A stretch of DNA of 64,000 nt, from the NCBI GenBank assembly GCA_947652115.1, contig OX393563.1, forward strand, positions 25,767,549 through 25,831,548. Reading direction: 5' to 3'. The notes beneath the pieces are model-generated. The model had not been told where the DNA came from and made no database searches. It saw nothing but the letters and a program-made list of their open reading frames with translations. A program made the position numbers and the translations under genes. Positions 23,315-38,300 of this stretch are shown piece after piece (within the stretch, counting starts at the first letter, position 1; every line of letters starts with the position of its first letter). The stretch comes from Blastomussa wellsi (taxonomy: Eukaryota; Cnidaria; Anthozoa; Scleractinia; Plerogyridae).

Positions 23315-24720
23315 ATAATTATAATAATAATAATTATTATAATAATTGTTATTATTTCTATTTTATATTTTTTATCAGTATTTAACTGTGAATTATTATA
23401 AAAATACTTTTCTCGTCATCTCGCTTTTAATATTGTAGTCTTTCTAAATTTTTTAATCGATTGTTACTAAATTTAGTACAAATAGTTTGTTCAATTGTAA
23501 ATAAAGGTTATTATTATTATTATTAAATGCTATATCTTTGTTGTCCGGTAAAATTTGTAACTTAGGCATTATTTCAAACAAATAAACTTCAAATTGTCCC
23601 AAGAGCACGAGGTTCTCTTCAAGGCAAAACCAGTCAAGCTTAAGTTTTCTTTGTTTTTAATGTCCCAGAGCGTAGCTTGCCCGCCAGCATGGCGGAATTT
23701 GTACCAGTTAACTTTTAGCTACAAAGAAATTGAAGATGCTAGTGGGCTAGTAGACTGGAGTTATCGAATAAGTAATTGGCCATTTTCCAAACGGCTCTGG
23801 GAATGCTGCCTTTTTATCATTCAGAAAAGAAATCCTTTGTTAAAGTCTGCCCAATCGGTGAATAGCAACTTCAGAGAGACAAAAGTGGTGGCCGCCAAAA
23901 AAGGTTCTGTTTGCAGAATTTTACTGACAATAGAGTGGTAAAGTGATGACGCCACAAAAACTAAATCTATGAAATTATGGGATTTACTAAGATATTCTGA
24001 AAGTACGCGATGAAGAATGCATATGCCTACTTGCCAAAAATCAGCATCTTATTTCAATTTGGGGATGAGATATTGGCCCTTTCGTGATTCAGTGCCTCCA
24101 TACAAATACTTGTATTTTTGTCTTTGTTCTAAACCTCGATAAACCGTTTAGAACAAAGAAAAAAATTACAAGGACTTGTATGTCACCGCTATGCGGATTA
24201 CATTCATACTTTCCAGAAGGGGAAAAAAACACAAACAGAAGCAAAGAACCGCAAAAGAGAATTACTTTTTATTATTAGCCTGCCTTTAAGCTAAGGAAAA
24301 CGACGCTTCTGTTACAAAGAATATCAAAGAGTGCATTTCAGGGCATCACTGTTTAACAGTTCCGTGCCAGCTACCGTCCAGTTACGCTACATCATAAATT
24401 GGTCATCTGCATTGTTATCTGAAGACTGGAACAGAAACAGTATCTCAGGGATTTTTGTGTTGGATAAGGATACCTTTAAAAACTTCTGTCTCATTTCATT
24501 CCTTTGTTTTTGGCACACAGACTTTTTTCTTTTTGTACCACTGTTTGTGGTCAACTAAAATGCGAAGCATTAATTTCTTGCTGCTGTACGTGTATAAAAC
24601 AAGCAAAAAATAATAATAAAAAAAAAACACTTATAACATTCGACTGACAAACAACTCTTCGCACGACTCTGATGATGACTTTTGCTCGGGTTTTCTGCGA
24701 CAACCGAGTCCTAGGAATAG
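22370..24720. other. No supported gene; one (ATT)n tract
   Basis: AT-rich sequence between PLE remains. A (TTA/ATT)n microsatellite lies at 23283-23345, with a shorter one near 23509-23524. Open frames such as 23594-23941 show no recognisable domain. Confidence 0.45.
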
Positions 24721-24866
24721 AGGGGGCAAGTTTCAAAAGAAACTGTGGTGCTGCGTCGGTGGGAAGTATAACAAGATAATTTGGTTTTATCAACTGGGTT
24801 GATAATGTGAATTGGCCAACGTAAAGAGATTCGAAAGCTCACGTTTCAAGCGTTAGCCCTTCGTCG
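24721..24866 (-). repeat. PLE terminal sequence, left arm of a 146-bp inverted repeat
   Basis: On the minus strand this reads from CGACGAAGGGCTAACGCTTG through the TTGATAAAACC block to AAACTTGCCCCCT. It is the inverted partner of 26645-26790, of equal length. The hammerhead-like core is altered here (GAAACGTG in place of GAAACGTC). Confidence 0.85.
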
Positions 24867-25414
24867 CCAACCAAATTATCTTTTCAAAACTACCCTCACC
24901 CAGACCAGACGATCAAACTACACGATAAAACACCCTGATTCTCTTAAAACGAACAAGTCATTACCAGCTTGCCTGTTCAGTGGAGTAACACCCTTTGCCT
25001 TCAATTTATTTTATTCCATTTTTACTCACTGATTAAAAATCATTGCACAACAAACAACAGAAATTACCCATAATAAAATCATGCACCGATTGGAAAATAG
25101 AGCCTAGACGCTAGATTAACTAAAAGGTTTTCTTGAACGGTAGTCAGTTGGGAAGCAACTTTGCAATTAGCAAGGCAATTTTCCATTGTATCAAAAGTAA
25201 TTTGGAATTGTTTTTGCTTTTCTTCATTATGCACCACATACTCAAGCAAAAAGACTGAGTAAAATCAATATTAAAGGACAGTTTCACGGTTCGGCGCATG
25301 TGCAAGCCTAATCAACTCTAGTGTCTATGAACCAATCGCTTTTGAGTTGAGAACTTGTGCCTGTGTTCAGAATAAATTTGACGGGTCAACAATAAATTTG
25401 ATGTTCAACACTAA

Positions 25415-26498
25415 GGCCTAGTTTATACGTCGAATTTAATTCAGACGAATTCAATTCAAATTAAATTCGTCGATCAGTCGACGATTAGTCGACGGGTGAT
25501 TTAGACGTCGAATTAATAACACGAATTTATTTTTTTTTCCCGGGCTTCCATACCCGACCCTTCAGAATTTATCTGGTAACCAGCGGTGAATTAAAAAAAA
25601 ACGCATGAAACGCGCAGATTACGCGGATAAATAAATATAAAATGGCGAGGATCTTCGTTGAAGGGCTCGTTTTGCCCAGTAGCCCCAGCACGCGGCAGAC
25701 AATGATACACACTTATGTTTGCCTCCCATACCAACGTCTCTTCGTTTTCTTCGGCAATTGAATATTCCAATCGAACACATACACGTCTTCCACAAGATAT
25801 GCATGAATACTTTGCATTCCTCTTGCAAAGTGTGCACACGGACGGCAACTTTTACACCCCTCTGTAACAGACCCACTGAAACCCTACCGAGGGGATTATT
25901 ACCCCTACCCAGTAGAAATTTAGTCTCCCCAGTACCCAGCGAATATTTTGATTTTACCCAGTGAATGTGTGGTGTGACCCAGGGTATTTTCTTTGCAAAA
26001 AATAATAATAAATAAGCAAAAAAAAAAAAAAAAACAATAAGCGAACGGACCAGGTGGGATATTAGCCAGCCCGGTGACTTTTTTCCCGAAAACCGAGTGA
26101 GGATAAAAAATTCCACTGGTTCTGTTACAGAGGGGTGTACTTTTTCCTCCACAAAGAAAACCGGGAAAGGGGCGGGAAAAAGTGTGAATGAAGGAACTGT
26201 TTGCGCATGCGACATGAACGAAACGTACCACGGGCTCAAAGGATATACATTATAATACATTTTAATAATGTATGCATTTAATTCGATGCGTCTGTTGTGC
26301 GACGTCTAAATGAAGACGCGCTATCGCAATTGTATCCGTCCTAGCCAGACGGATACAACGTCTTGGACGAATTTAATTCATCCGACGAATGTAATTCTAT
26401 TTATACGTCGCGCAATCGTCAAATTTAATTACCAGCAAGTCCTTGAATTAAATTCGTCCGAATTAAATTCGACGATTGTGCGACGTATAAACAGGGCC
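25415..26498. mobile_element. PIF/Harbinger-like non-autonomous element
   Basis: Ends GGCCTAGTTTATACGTCG and (reverse complement) GGCCCTGTTTATACGTCG are inverted. They are flanked by TAA on each side (25412-25414 and 26499-26501), as expected for Harbinger. Subterminal sequence is rich in repeated AATTCGTCG/AATTAAATTCG blocks. A 213-codon minus-strand frame inside lacks any recognisable domain and is probably chance. It is itself interrupted by the smaller element at 25855-26137. Confidence 0.75.
25855..26137. mobile_element. Tc1/mariner-like MITE nested in the Harbinger-like element
   Basis: A 283-bp element with inverted ends CACCCCTCTGTAACAGA and TCTGTTACAGAGGGGTG, flanked by TA dinucleotides (25853-25854 and 26138-26139). 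It is non-coding and contains a poly-A run near 26019. It is nested, so younger than its host element. Confidence 0.75.
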
Positions 26499-26584
26499 TA
26501 AGTTTCACATTTTCTGTGAAAATCCGTTGACATTTCCAAAAAATGCTTGCATCACTCTTTTAAGATGTACTCATGGTAGCCTGT

Positions 26585-26618
26585 ACATACATACATACAT
26601 ACATACATACATACATAA
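26585..26618. repeat. (CATA)n microsatellite
   Basis: About eight tandem CATA units. Confidence 0.9.
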
Positions 26619-26644
26619 GCGCGTTAACATTTTTCGTCGAGTTT

Positions 26645-26745
26645 CGACGAAGGGCTAACGCTCGAAACGTCAGCTCTTGACTCTCTTTACGGTGGCCAAT
26701 TGACATTATCAACCCAGTTGATAAAACCAAATTATATTGTTATAC

Positions 26746-26790
<45 letters not shown>
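26645..26790 (+). repeat. PLE terminal sequence, right arm of the 146-bp inverted repeat
   Basis: It starts CGACGAAGGGCTAACGCTCG, keeps GAAACGTCAGCTC, and ends ACTTACCCCCT. It is a close reverse complement of 24721-24866. The pair brackets about 1.8 kb that includes the nested Harbinger-like element. Confidence 0.85.
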
Positions 26791-27742
26791 CTTTTCAGGG
26801 ATTTGTGCGATACTGATTAAGTGAACAAGGTACTTAGAGCATCAGAGTCGGAACAAACAAAAGAAATTCCAATATAAAATAACACCTATGTTGCCACGTT
26901 TTCGCAAATGGCTGCGAAATTTTCAAAGGCAATTTTCCCACAAAAGACATGTGCATGCTTGTGGTTGCAATTAACAATGGAGTCTAATGGGCCCACGCTA
27001 TAGCTTGCACATGCGCAAAACCGTGAATCCGTCCCTTTAAACCAATCATGACTTGCTTTATAATTTCACAGCCCCATGAATGTTCCATTTAACTTACCAT
27101 GACTATGCTATAGGCTGGTGGAAATGACAAAACCTAAAACAGGAACATACAGCAACATTATTTTGAAAAAAAATTATTTTTCCTTGGGGAGTTAGTTGAC
27201 CTTATAATTGGTAAAATTACTAAATCCACACTCCTGACAGTTGTGGGGGGCAGAAATACTCCCAGTCACTTCATGCTACAGAAACTGGGATAAGATCAGG
27301 CCTGATGGGCCATTTGGCTCATATGTAGGCTTTACCTGACTTTCACCCCATGGCGCTTAATCAAATAAATACGGTATTTCACAAAAAAAAGTTGCACTCT
27401 ACAAAAACATTGCATTTTACTCTTTTTAAAATGAAACGCAACTTGAGGCCAACTTGAAATACCTTCAATAAAACAAACACACAATCTTGCTAGCATTTTA
27501 CTTTTCCTGACAGCGAAATTTGCCTTGATTTTTGAATTAAAATTGTAGGTTTTTCACCTCTCGTAATCCTATAGAGTTTCTATTAAAACAATAAGTCTAC
27601 AAGCCAAAACCAACATTTTCTATCAATGATAATCATCTTGGCTATGCCTCATTGAAAACACTTAATAATTACACAGAAAAGATATAGAAAACTGTGGGGT
27701 TTTTTTTCTTGATCTTGTTCCAGTGTACTTCTTATTTATTAT
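26791..27742. other. No supported gene
   Basis: AT-rich sequence with a diverged dispersed repeat at 27295-27345 (partner of 512-560). Nothing else is supported. Confidence 0.4.
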
Positions 27743-27948
27743 AGTCTTTCCCGTAAAACCCTGAACACCAGAAAAAATTTCTGGAATGTTTATTGTGTAG
27801 TGACCAATCGCAGCACAAACCTGAAAACCACAAACTAATGACCATTGCTGATGGTGGTTTAGTTTTCTCAGACCTGATTGGCTTTCTCTTTGTAACACAA
27901 TAACATTCCATAAACATTTCTGGTGTTCACGGTTTTACGGGAAAGACT
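27743..27948. mobile_element. MITE with AGTCTTTCCCGTAAAACC ends
   Basis: Inverted ends of about 28 bp with one mismatch (AGTCTTTCCCGTAAAACCCT at left, its CCGT variant at right) bound about 206 bp of non-coding sequence. It lies about 280 bp beyond the HINT1 stop codon, possibly in or near its 3' untranslated region. Confidence 0.7.
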
Positions 27949-28225
27949 GTAAACTTTAAGTAGCTGCAGTATTTAGTGCATGTTGCAGCCCTCCTTAAAA
28001 AAATGACGTGGGGACCAGAAAGGTACCAGGGGCGGGGTAGACCGAGGACAACATGGAGGAGAACAACAGAGAAGGAGGGAGAAAGATCTGGATGGAGGAG
28101 CATGCACCACTTGGCACTTGGCATGAAGTAGCTAGGTGAAGATGAAGTAGCACTCCTACCTCTCCCATGCCATTCTACAATTTGACAGAGAAGTAAAAAT
28201 AATATACAGTCATGTATAACCTTGA

Positions 28226-31788
<3,563 letters not shown>

Positions 31789-32362
31789 TTCAGTCCCCAC
31801 ATCACACCCATGATACATTGCGAGTAAGGCTACAGGGATGGGCGGGTGTGTGTGTGTGTGTGTGAGGGTGGGGGATGGAGAGGTGAGGCACAGAATACCG
31901 TACAGAGGTTGAGTGCCGTTATTTGTTCAATTTTCTAGCAGATCAAGTGTCTGCTTAAAGTTTTGAAGACTTTGACAGCCTTTTCTTTACTAGTGGTTTA
32001 TTCTTCGTCTATAAAATTACTTTTTGCCACGAGATGATGTATATTGCGTGACATATCCCAGCCAGAACCAGTGCTTCTCCGTCCGTCCCAAGGTACTCGT
32101 GGGAGGCTGAATGGCTTTGAATGGCGGAAAGCGGAATTAGGCAAACTTTGTAAATCTTTAATTGGAAAGATCGGGCTTGCCCTGAGCTATCACCCACGCT
32201 GTATAACTTGCAGTTCAAATCAGCTGACTTCAGCGTGTTTAGAATTGCTATAAAGAGACCAAAGTGGGCTAACTGAAAGTCAGTTTTGAACTGTTTTACT
32301 GAGTATTGACAGCTGGCATCGTGCTTCAAGGTTCTACAGGAGTGAAAACACCGGACTTAACA
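31789..32362. promoter_or_regulatory. Shared divergent promoter region of HINT1 and the ankyrin gene
   Basis: 574 bp separate the two start codons, which point away from each other. The interval holds a (GT)n tract at 31846-31864 followed by a G-rich run, and no transposon boundary was noticed. No TATA box is assigned. Shared control is inferred from geometry only. Confidence 0.5.
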
Positions 32363-35300
32363 ATGTCTATGCGATCTCGCCTACTAAGAAAACAGTCTTC
32401 TTTAGCCATTCTGGTTGAGCAAGAACGAGAAACGTGCGAATCCGCAAGCCGTCCGCCATCCGAAGCTGATCAAGGAACCGAAGATGACCCGCGAGAAGTC
32501 GACGATGACCTCGAAGCCCTCGCGCCAGAAGAATTAAACTTAGAAGAAGAGGACGTTTTACTTGACGGGAAAGGCGGTAACGATTCCGAAGGAGGCGATA
32601 CAGATGAGCCAGTTTCCAGCGAAGACGAAAATGAACCTTTAGCAGTTTCTTTTACTCAAGCAATAAACAAGAGGTCATTCTCCTCATTCGTTCGTGAAGG
32701 ACAGGCACGAGCGACCGAAGTGGAACCACCACTCCGTCTTTCTCGCCGCTTGATGTCGATGAAAAGGCGAGGAAAAGTTCTACCGATGGAAGACCTGACG
32801 GAGGAGTTTGAGTTCTACGCTGGGGACTTCTTAACTGTGCGCGGAGAAGAGGACGATTTCTATGTTTGCCGCGTGTTAGAAGACGTCCCGGAAAGCGCGA
32901 CCAGTTTTAACGTGGCTTGGTTCAACCGAGTGGAAGAAAACGTGTACGAGGTGAGATTTAAATTTATGTTTTTACACCTTATTCTTTAAATTTTAGTAAA
33001 AATGTGTTAGTTGTGTGTACATTTGATTGGGATTTCAAATTAATCACGCTAATCACTTTCCGAGGTCCCGCGCTGATTGTTTATAAAGTGACAAATATCA
33101 CTTTCAATAAATGCGGTCTTCGTGCATTTTAAAGCGTCTTTCACTAGTTGGTGAATGGAAGTATCTATCTTCGAAATGAATAATGAGAAAAATTCCCAAA
33201 TGATTTCTCCAAGAGGTGGAATAATAAAATTTGGTACAGAATTGTCAAACAAAGGTATTCCTGGGTTGCGTGACTGTACCATTGCGTGACATTACCACAC
33301 CCACACTTCCTATGTTATCTACCACTTCGCAAAATAAACGACTTTCGAAAAGTTTTGGTCAAGTAAAATGGTTCGATTCTTGCTTGTTTGTTTCGTGGTT
33401 GAAATTAATCTTTGATTTTAAGGTTGTCAAACCAATTTGAGTTTTGCTTTTAATTTGAAACAAGGAGAAAAAACAAACTGGTTTGGAAAAATATAAAGGT
33501 ACTGTGTGTGTGGCAGTTGATTTTTAATCTCAGTTAATTTCTAATTTCAACAAGTTAATTTTTTTAACTAGTAAAATTCTAAGCTAACTGGTTTGACTTT
33601 TTATAACTACCAGTAGATATTTTTTATGATGAGGGGTTTTAATAAAACAAATAAGTTTACTCAAAGTAATCGTGTTCCAGTATCCTGCTGTTCGAGATTA
33701 AATTTAGCATAAATTATAGCTTTAATTCAAGAATTTCGCTAAATCAAATAGAATCAATTAAGAGAGCTTAAGCAATATAACTAAAACAGAAAAACAGTAC
33801 TAGCAAAGACAGTGAGTAGCAAAACATATGACAAATTACAGCTCATGATCTGCCAAGTGTCAGAAAAAAAATTCACAGGGTTAAAGAATTGGTGAAGACC
33901 TGTGACCTCAGCTAAATATTTGTTGAGTCGGACAGGAATGTTTGAGTTAAAGTTCCCCCTAATTATACAGAATATAACAAGCATTCAAACAAACACAAAG
34001 CGAAATAGCTCGAAAACGAGTTTAATCTGAGACAAATGTCAGGAAACGCAAGAGTTATATACGGCAGCCTGTCAACTCTTGTAGTAACTTTTAGTACATG
34101 ATCACGAAAGCGATTCATCCAAAAGTACTCGCCCTTTAAGGATTCCACACTGTTTATTCCAAGTGTTTGGAACTCCTTATTCACTAGCAGCTCAGCCTTG
34201 AAAGATTTATAACCGCTTTCATGTAAGATTTCGTCTTCGATCTTTCATAATAATCCCCGCGGGTCACTTCCGTAGCTTTCCAACGCATCGATTGCTTGAT
34301 ACACAGGGATCTTGAGTATACAGCAAACTGTACAGAGCGGACTTTGTCACTTTGAAATTCTCCTCTGCCTTGAACCAGACTTCTGTAGTTGTGATTCACA
34401 ACAAGCGAAATAAACGGCACAAAATCACACGTGAGTTACGGTTAATGTTTTCCTCTTGCATGTTAATAAAAACACAACGCATAATTATGTTGAGTAATTT
34501 AGGATGACAGCCAATCAGGGTTGATTCTAACAATGCCTACTGTCAAAGCAACCAATGAGAGAGCGGTCCCCAGATTCTGGAGAAACAGCAGGATACTGGA
34601 ACACGATTATTGACGCCGTTTCGCAGACGTCACTTTTCCGCTTTTGGAAATAGGAGACGGCTGCACACAGGCTAAGGGTTAGCTGTTTGTTTAGGGTTTG
34701 TTTGAGAAGGGCTATAGTTGAAGGTCTTGCAGTCTCAATCGCTTGCAAAGCTGTTTATGTATCAATCTCGGTCTTGCAATCCAAACTCTCAAAACCTCTT
34801 GGTCTCGCAGAGAAGAATGTTAGTATTGCTGTCTTGCAAAGTCTCGAATTTACCATATTTTGCCTCCTTTTCTATAAACTTGGAAAAATGTTAGAAATTA
34901 TTGACATAAATAGTGATGTTGAAAAGCCGCTGAAATTCCTGTCCATATGTTCTGGCTTCTTGTAGTTTTCTCAGATGCGATTTTTGAAAACATCCATTTT
35001 TCAAAACGAAAGTTTCTTCATACATTTAACTGAATATCTTCAGACATATCTTTATTATTAGTATTGTCTGGTCAAATTAAAATTGGTTTCATCTTCTAGA
35101 GAATTACTTATAGATGCTTTTCTCATTAGTAGGGTTATTGACTGTTTTCATCAATTGAAAGTTAAAAAAAGAGTAATTATACTGGTTGTAGAGCAGGCAG
35201 AAGGAATTGTTTTACAACGCTTACAACTGACCTACAGTACATGTATGCATGTCTTTTGCATACCTGCCAACCCCCAGAGTACAAAAACCTGGAGATGTCT

Positions 35301-38300
35301 AGAAATCTTCATTTTAAATAAGACATTTCAAGTATGCTACATGAAGTATGTGTTGAGAAGACTTTTCGTGAACACTACATGGAGTGAAAAACATACAATT
35401 TTCTTGTCGCCTGAAGGTCAAAGCGAGTCGCCTTGATTGATCTGTTTTTTTTTTTTGTTTTCCGATCAAGAACAGCTCAAATAAGACCGAGATCCACTTC
35501 TTGTTTTATTTTCCTTCTTGGCAGCTCAAAAACAACTAAATTAATGAAAAAATTTTGAAAAAGCCATGGTAGGTATTTGACGGGAGAATTAGTGCTCTAC
35601 CGGGAGACCGGGAGATTTGATCAAAAACTTGGAGGCTCCCGCCAAAACCAGTTGAGTTGGCAGGTATGCTTTTTTGCCACCCTCCCTACTTTTGTTGAGG
35701 GGTGGGGGCTAGGGTGGTTTTTTGGGGGATGATTTTGTGGGGGGTAGGGTGGATTAAAAGATCCCCCCCAGAAAATTGACAAAGCCCCCCGCCCACCCAA
35801 ATCAAAGGGGCTTGTAGCCAAACAGCTCCTTCTGAATACGAGAAAAATTTACTGCCATGGTGAATCTTGAATACATGCACAAGTTGGCATGGGAAATCTG
35901 CGGGAACAGGAGCCCATGAGAAGGAGCCTCCATTCGTACTTTGCCCTTGAGTCAACCCTGTCCCGTATCTTTTTCTTTTTAGAATAGTGAGCTTTCACAT
36001 GATTGGCTATTACAAGACACCCGGGAAAGAACAGTGAGCTCTCACATGATTGGCTATTACAAAATCACCCGCGAAAACCACCATGGGAAATGCTTCTAAA
36101 AATAAAAAGATACGGGACAGGGTTGACTCAGATGGTCAGTATGGGAGACGGAGGCTCCTTCTCATGGGCTCCTGGTGGGAAACTGTGGCATTTCTGTTGT
36201 GGACTTAAATTGGCTGAGTAATTATCCAATCAGAGAGTGGGTTATATTGCATAATGAAGAAGAGACGGTTTTGTTTGCATAAACATCTGGTACAGTCATG
36301 GTAAAAGAAGTACAAAGATGCAGCCTGGAATGCTGAGACGAGCTTGAATAAACTTAAGTTGCGCTTGGTTTTTGGAACGTCTGTGGATAAATTTGTGTTT
36401 TTAGTACAGCAAAGGTCCATGGCCACTTTTATCTGGGATCTTTGGTCATCCGTACAGGAGACTGGGAGATTCGTTCTGTATCCGGGAGACTCCCGGATAA
36501 TCCGGGAGAGTTGGCATGACTGGTTTTGGACCCCGATATGGTGGCCAATTAAGAGTGAACACAAAAAAGTAGATTTTACATGTACCATCAGTGTCGTTTG
36601 CTTCCCTCGTAGTTCTTAAACTACTATTTCATTTTACCCATAACTCAATGTGCAGCTCGGTTCCACCCTTAATTATGGACTGTAACAGATCCCTGGACAT
36701 TACTTTCTTGAGCAAGCTGGGAAGCTGATGGTGGCCATCTTCACAATAGTTTCTTTTAAGCTCCATTATTTCAGAATACATGTAGATCTGCATCTTTCAC
36801 TCTTCAATATTTTGTGTATCAATTCAAAATATAATTATTATTTTAGGTTTCATTTGATGATGTTTGTTGCATTGATTCCGTCATCACTCGAGTCACCATG
36901 TCAGAGGTGGAACCTGAAAAGTTTGCCATCTCCAAGCCACATATGAAACAAACTAAGAAACTCTTGAAAGAAGCTTTGGCTACTGAAAGAGGAGAAGAAA
37001 CTGCGGAAGATGAAGGTATTTTACGTAATATGAGTCAGAATTGTATTTTCATCATATTTTCAAGTACTGAGAAGAGAGCTGAAAATACAACCTGAGCAAA
37101 TAATTTTTTCAACACACTTTGAGGTGTTTGGAAATGTGATGAAACACTCTCTCGAGTGTTTGACAAAATTATTATGTTTTCAATCAACTACAAACTGCTG
37201 AGGAGACACAGAATATTAAATCATGCCACTAGACTAATTTTGTAGAGATCAGATCTCCAAACCACGTTCATACTTCTGGTATCCTTTGAAAATGCAAACT
37301 ACAGCCCAGCTATGGTTTTATATAAGTCCTGAACATTACTATTTAGATCCGCATTTAATTTTACGATCAAAACAGTGACTTAGTGGGACACATGAGCTTT
37401 CACTTGAAAAAAGTTGTTTGCAGCCCTGTTATGGTATGTAGTACTGTAGGTACAAGCTAAGGCAACTTTGCAGTTTACTAGTTGTAATTGTTAGTTCTGC
37501 ATAATTCATAGAATCAGAGACAGAAGAGGACGCTGTAGAGGAAGAGGATGAAGAAGATGAACCTCCTGCTAAAAGGACACGCAGAGGGTCCAAGTCAGCA
37601 TCGACTCCCTCCCCAGCAAAGAAAGGAAAGAGAGGACAGAGGAAGAGTGTGACTACTCCTCCAAAAAGCCCTGGTCGTAAACGGAAGCCTTCTGAGCCCA
37701 AGGAGAAGAAGGAGAGAAAGAAGAAGGTGGCTGCAGAGAAGAAGGATAAACCAAGACGTGCAGGAGTGCTGATTCCTAATGAAAATATTGAGTTGGTTGA
37801 GGAGGATCCAACTTTTGAAACCAGGTGTGTTCTATGCTAGTTGCAATTGCCTGGTATGAAATGTCTTAATTAATTACCAGTCTGCATTATTTTGTACAAA
37901 CATGTGCAGTAAGGCAAAGTTCATAATAACTGCATAATAACTGCTAATTAAAATAACTAGTTGTAAGATATTTATTTGTATTTTTCAGAGAGGATGTTTC
38001 TCTGATGCCTGTGAAATTGGCAATCAAGGCAGTGTTGCTGAATGACATGGAAATGTTGAAAGTTGCTATTGATGACAGAGAAAATGTCTATACAGTATGT
38101 TTTAACTGTTTTGAGCTTCTGTCTGTAACTTTCTTTGTTTTTGCATGCAAGTTTAATTTTTGGCTGATTAATCATGTAGTTGTACCATCCTGTGCAAAAT
38201 GTTTGTCTTGATCTCGCCGAGATAGAAGTGATCCTGAGATCTGACCGGTAAGATCTCGCCGGAATGCCTTGAGACCTTGGGGAGATCTTGCCGAGATCTC

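Noticed and set aside
23594..23941. 115-codon plus-strand ORF
   Set aside because: No recognisable family and no exon signals; left as unsupported.
25619..26260. 213-codon minus-strand open frame
   Set aside because: It crosses the nested mariner-like MITE and its poly-A run, has no recognisable domain and biased low-complexity translation. Its openness is probably chance.
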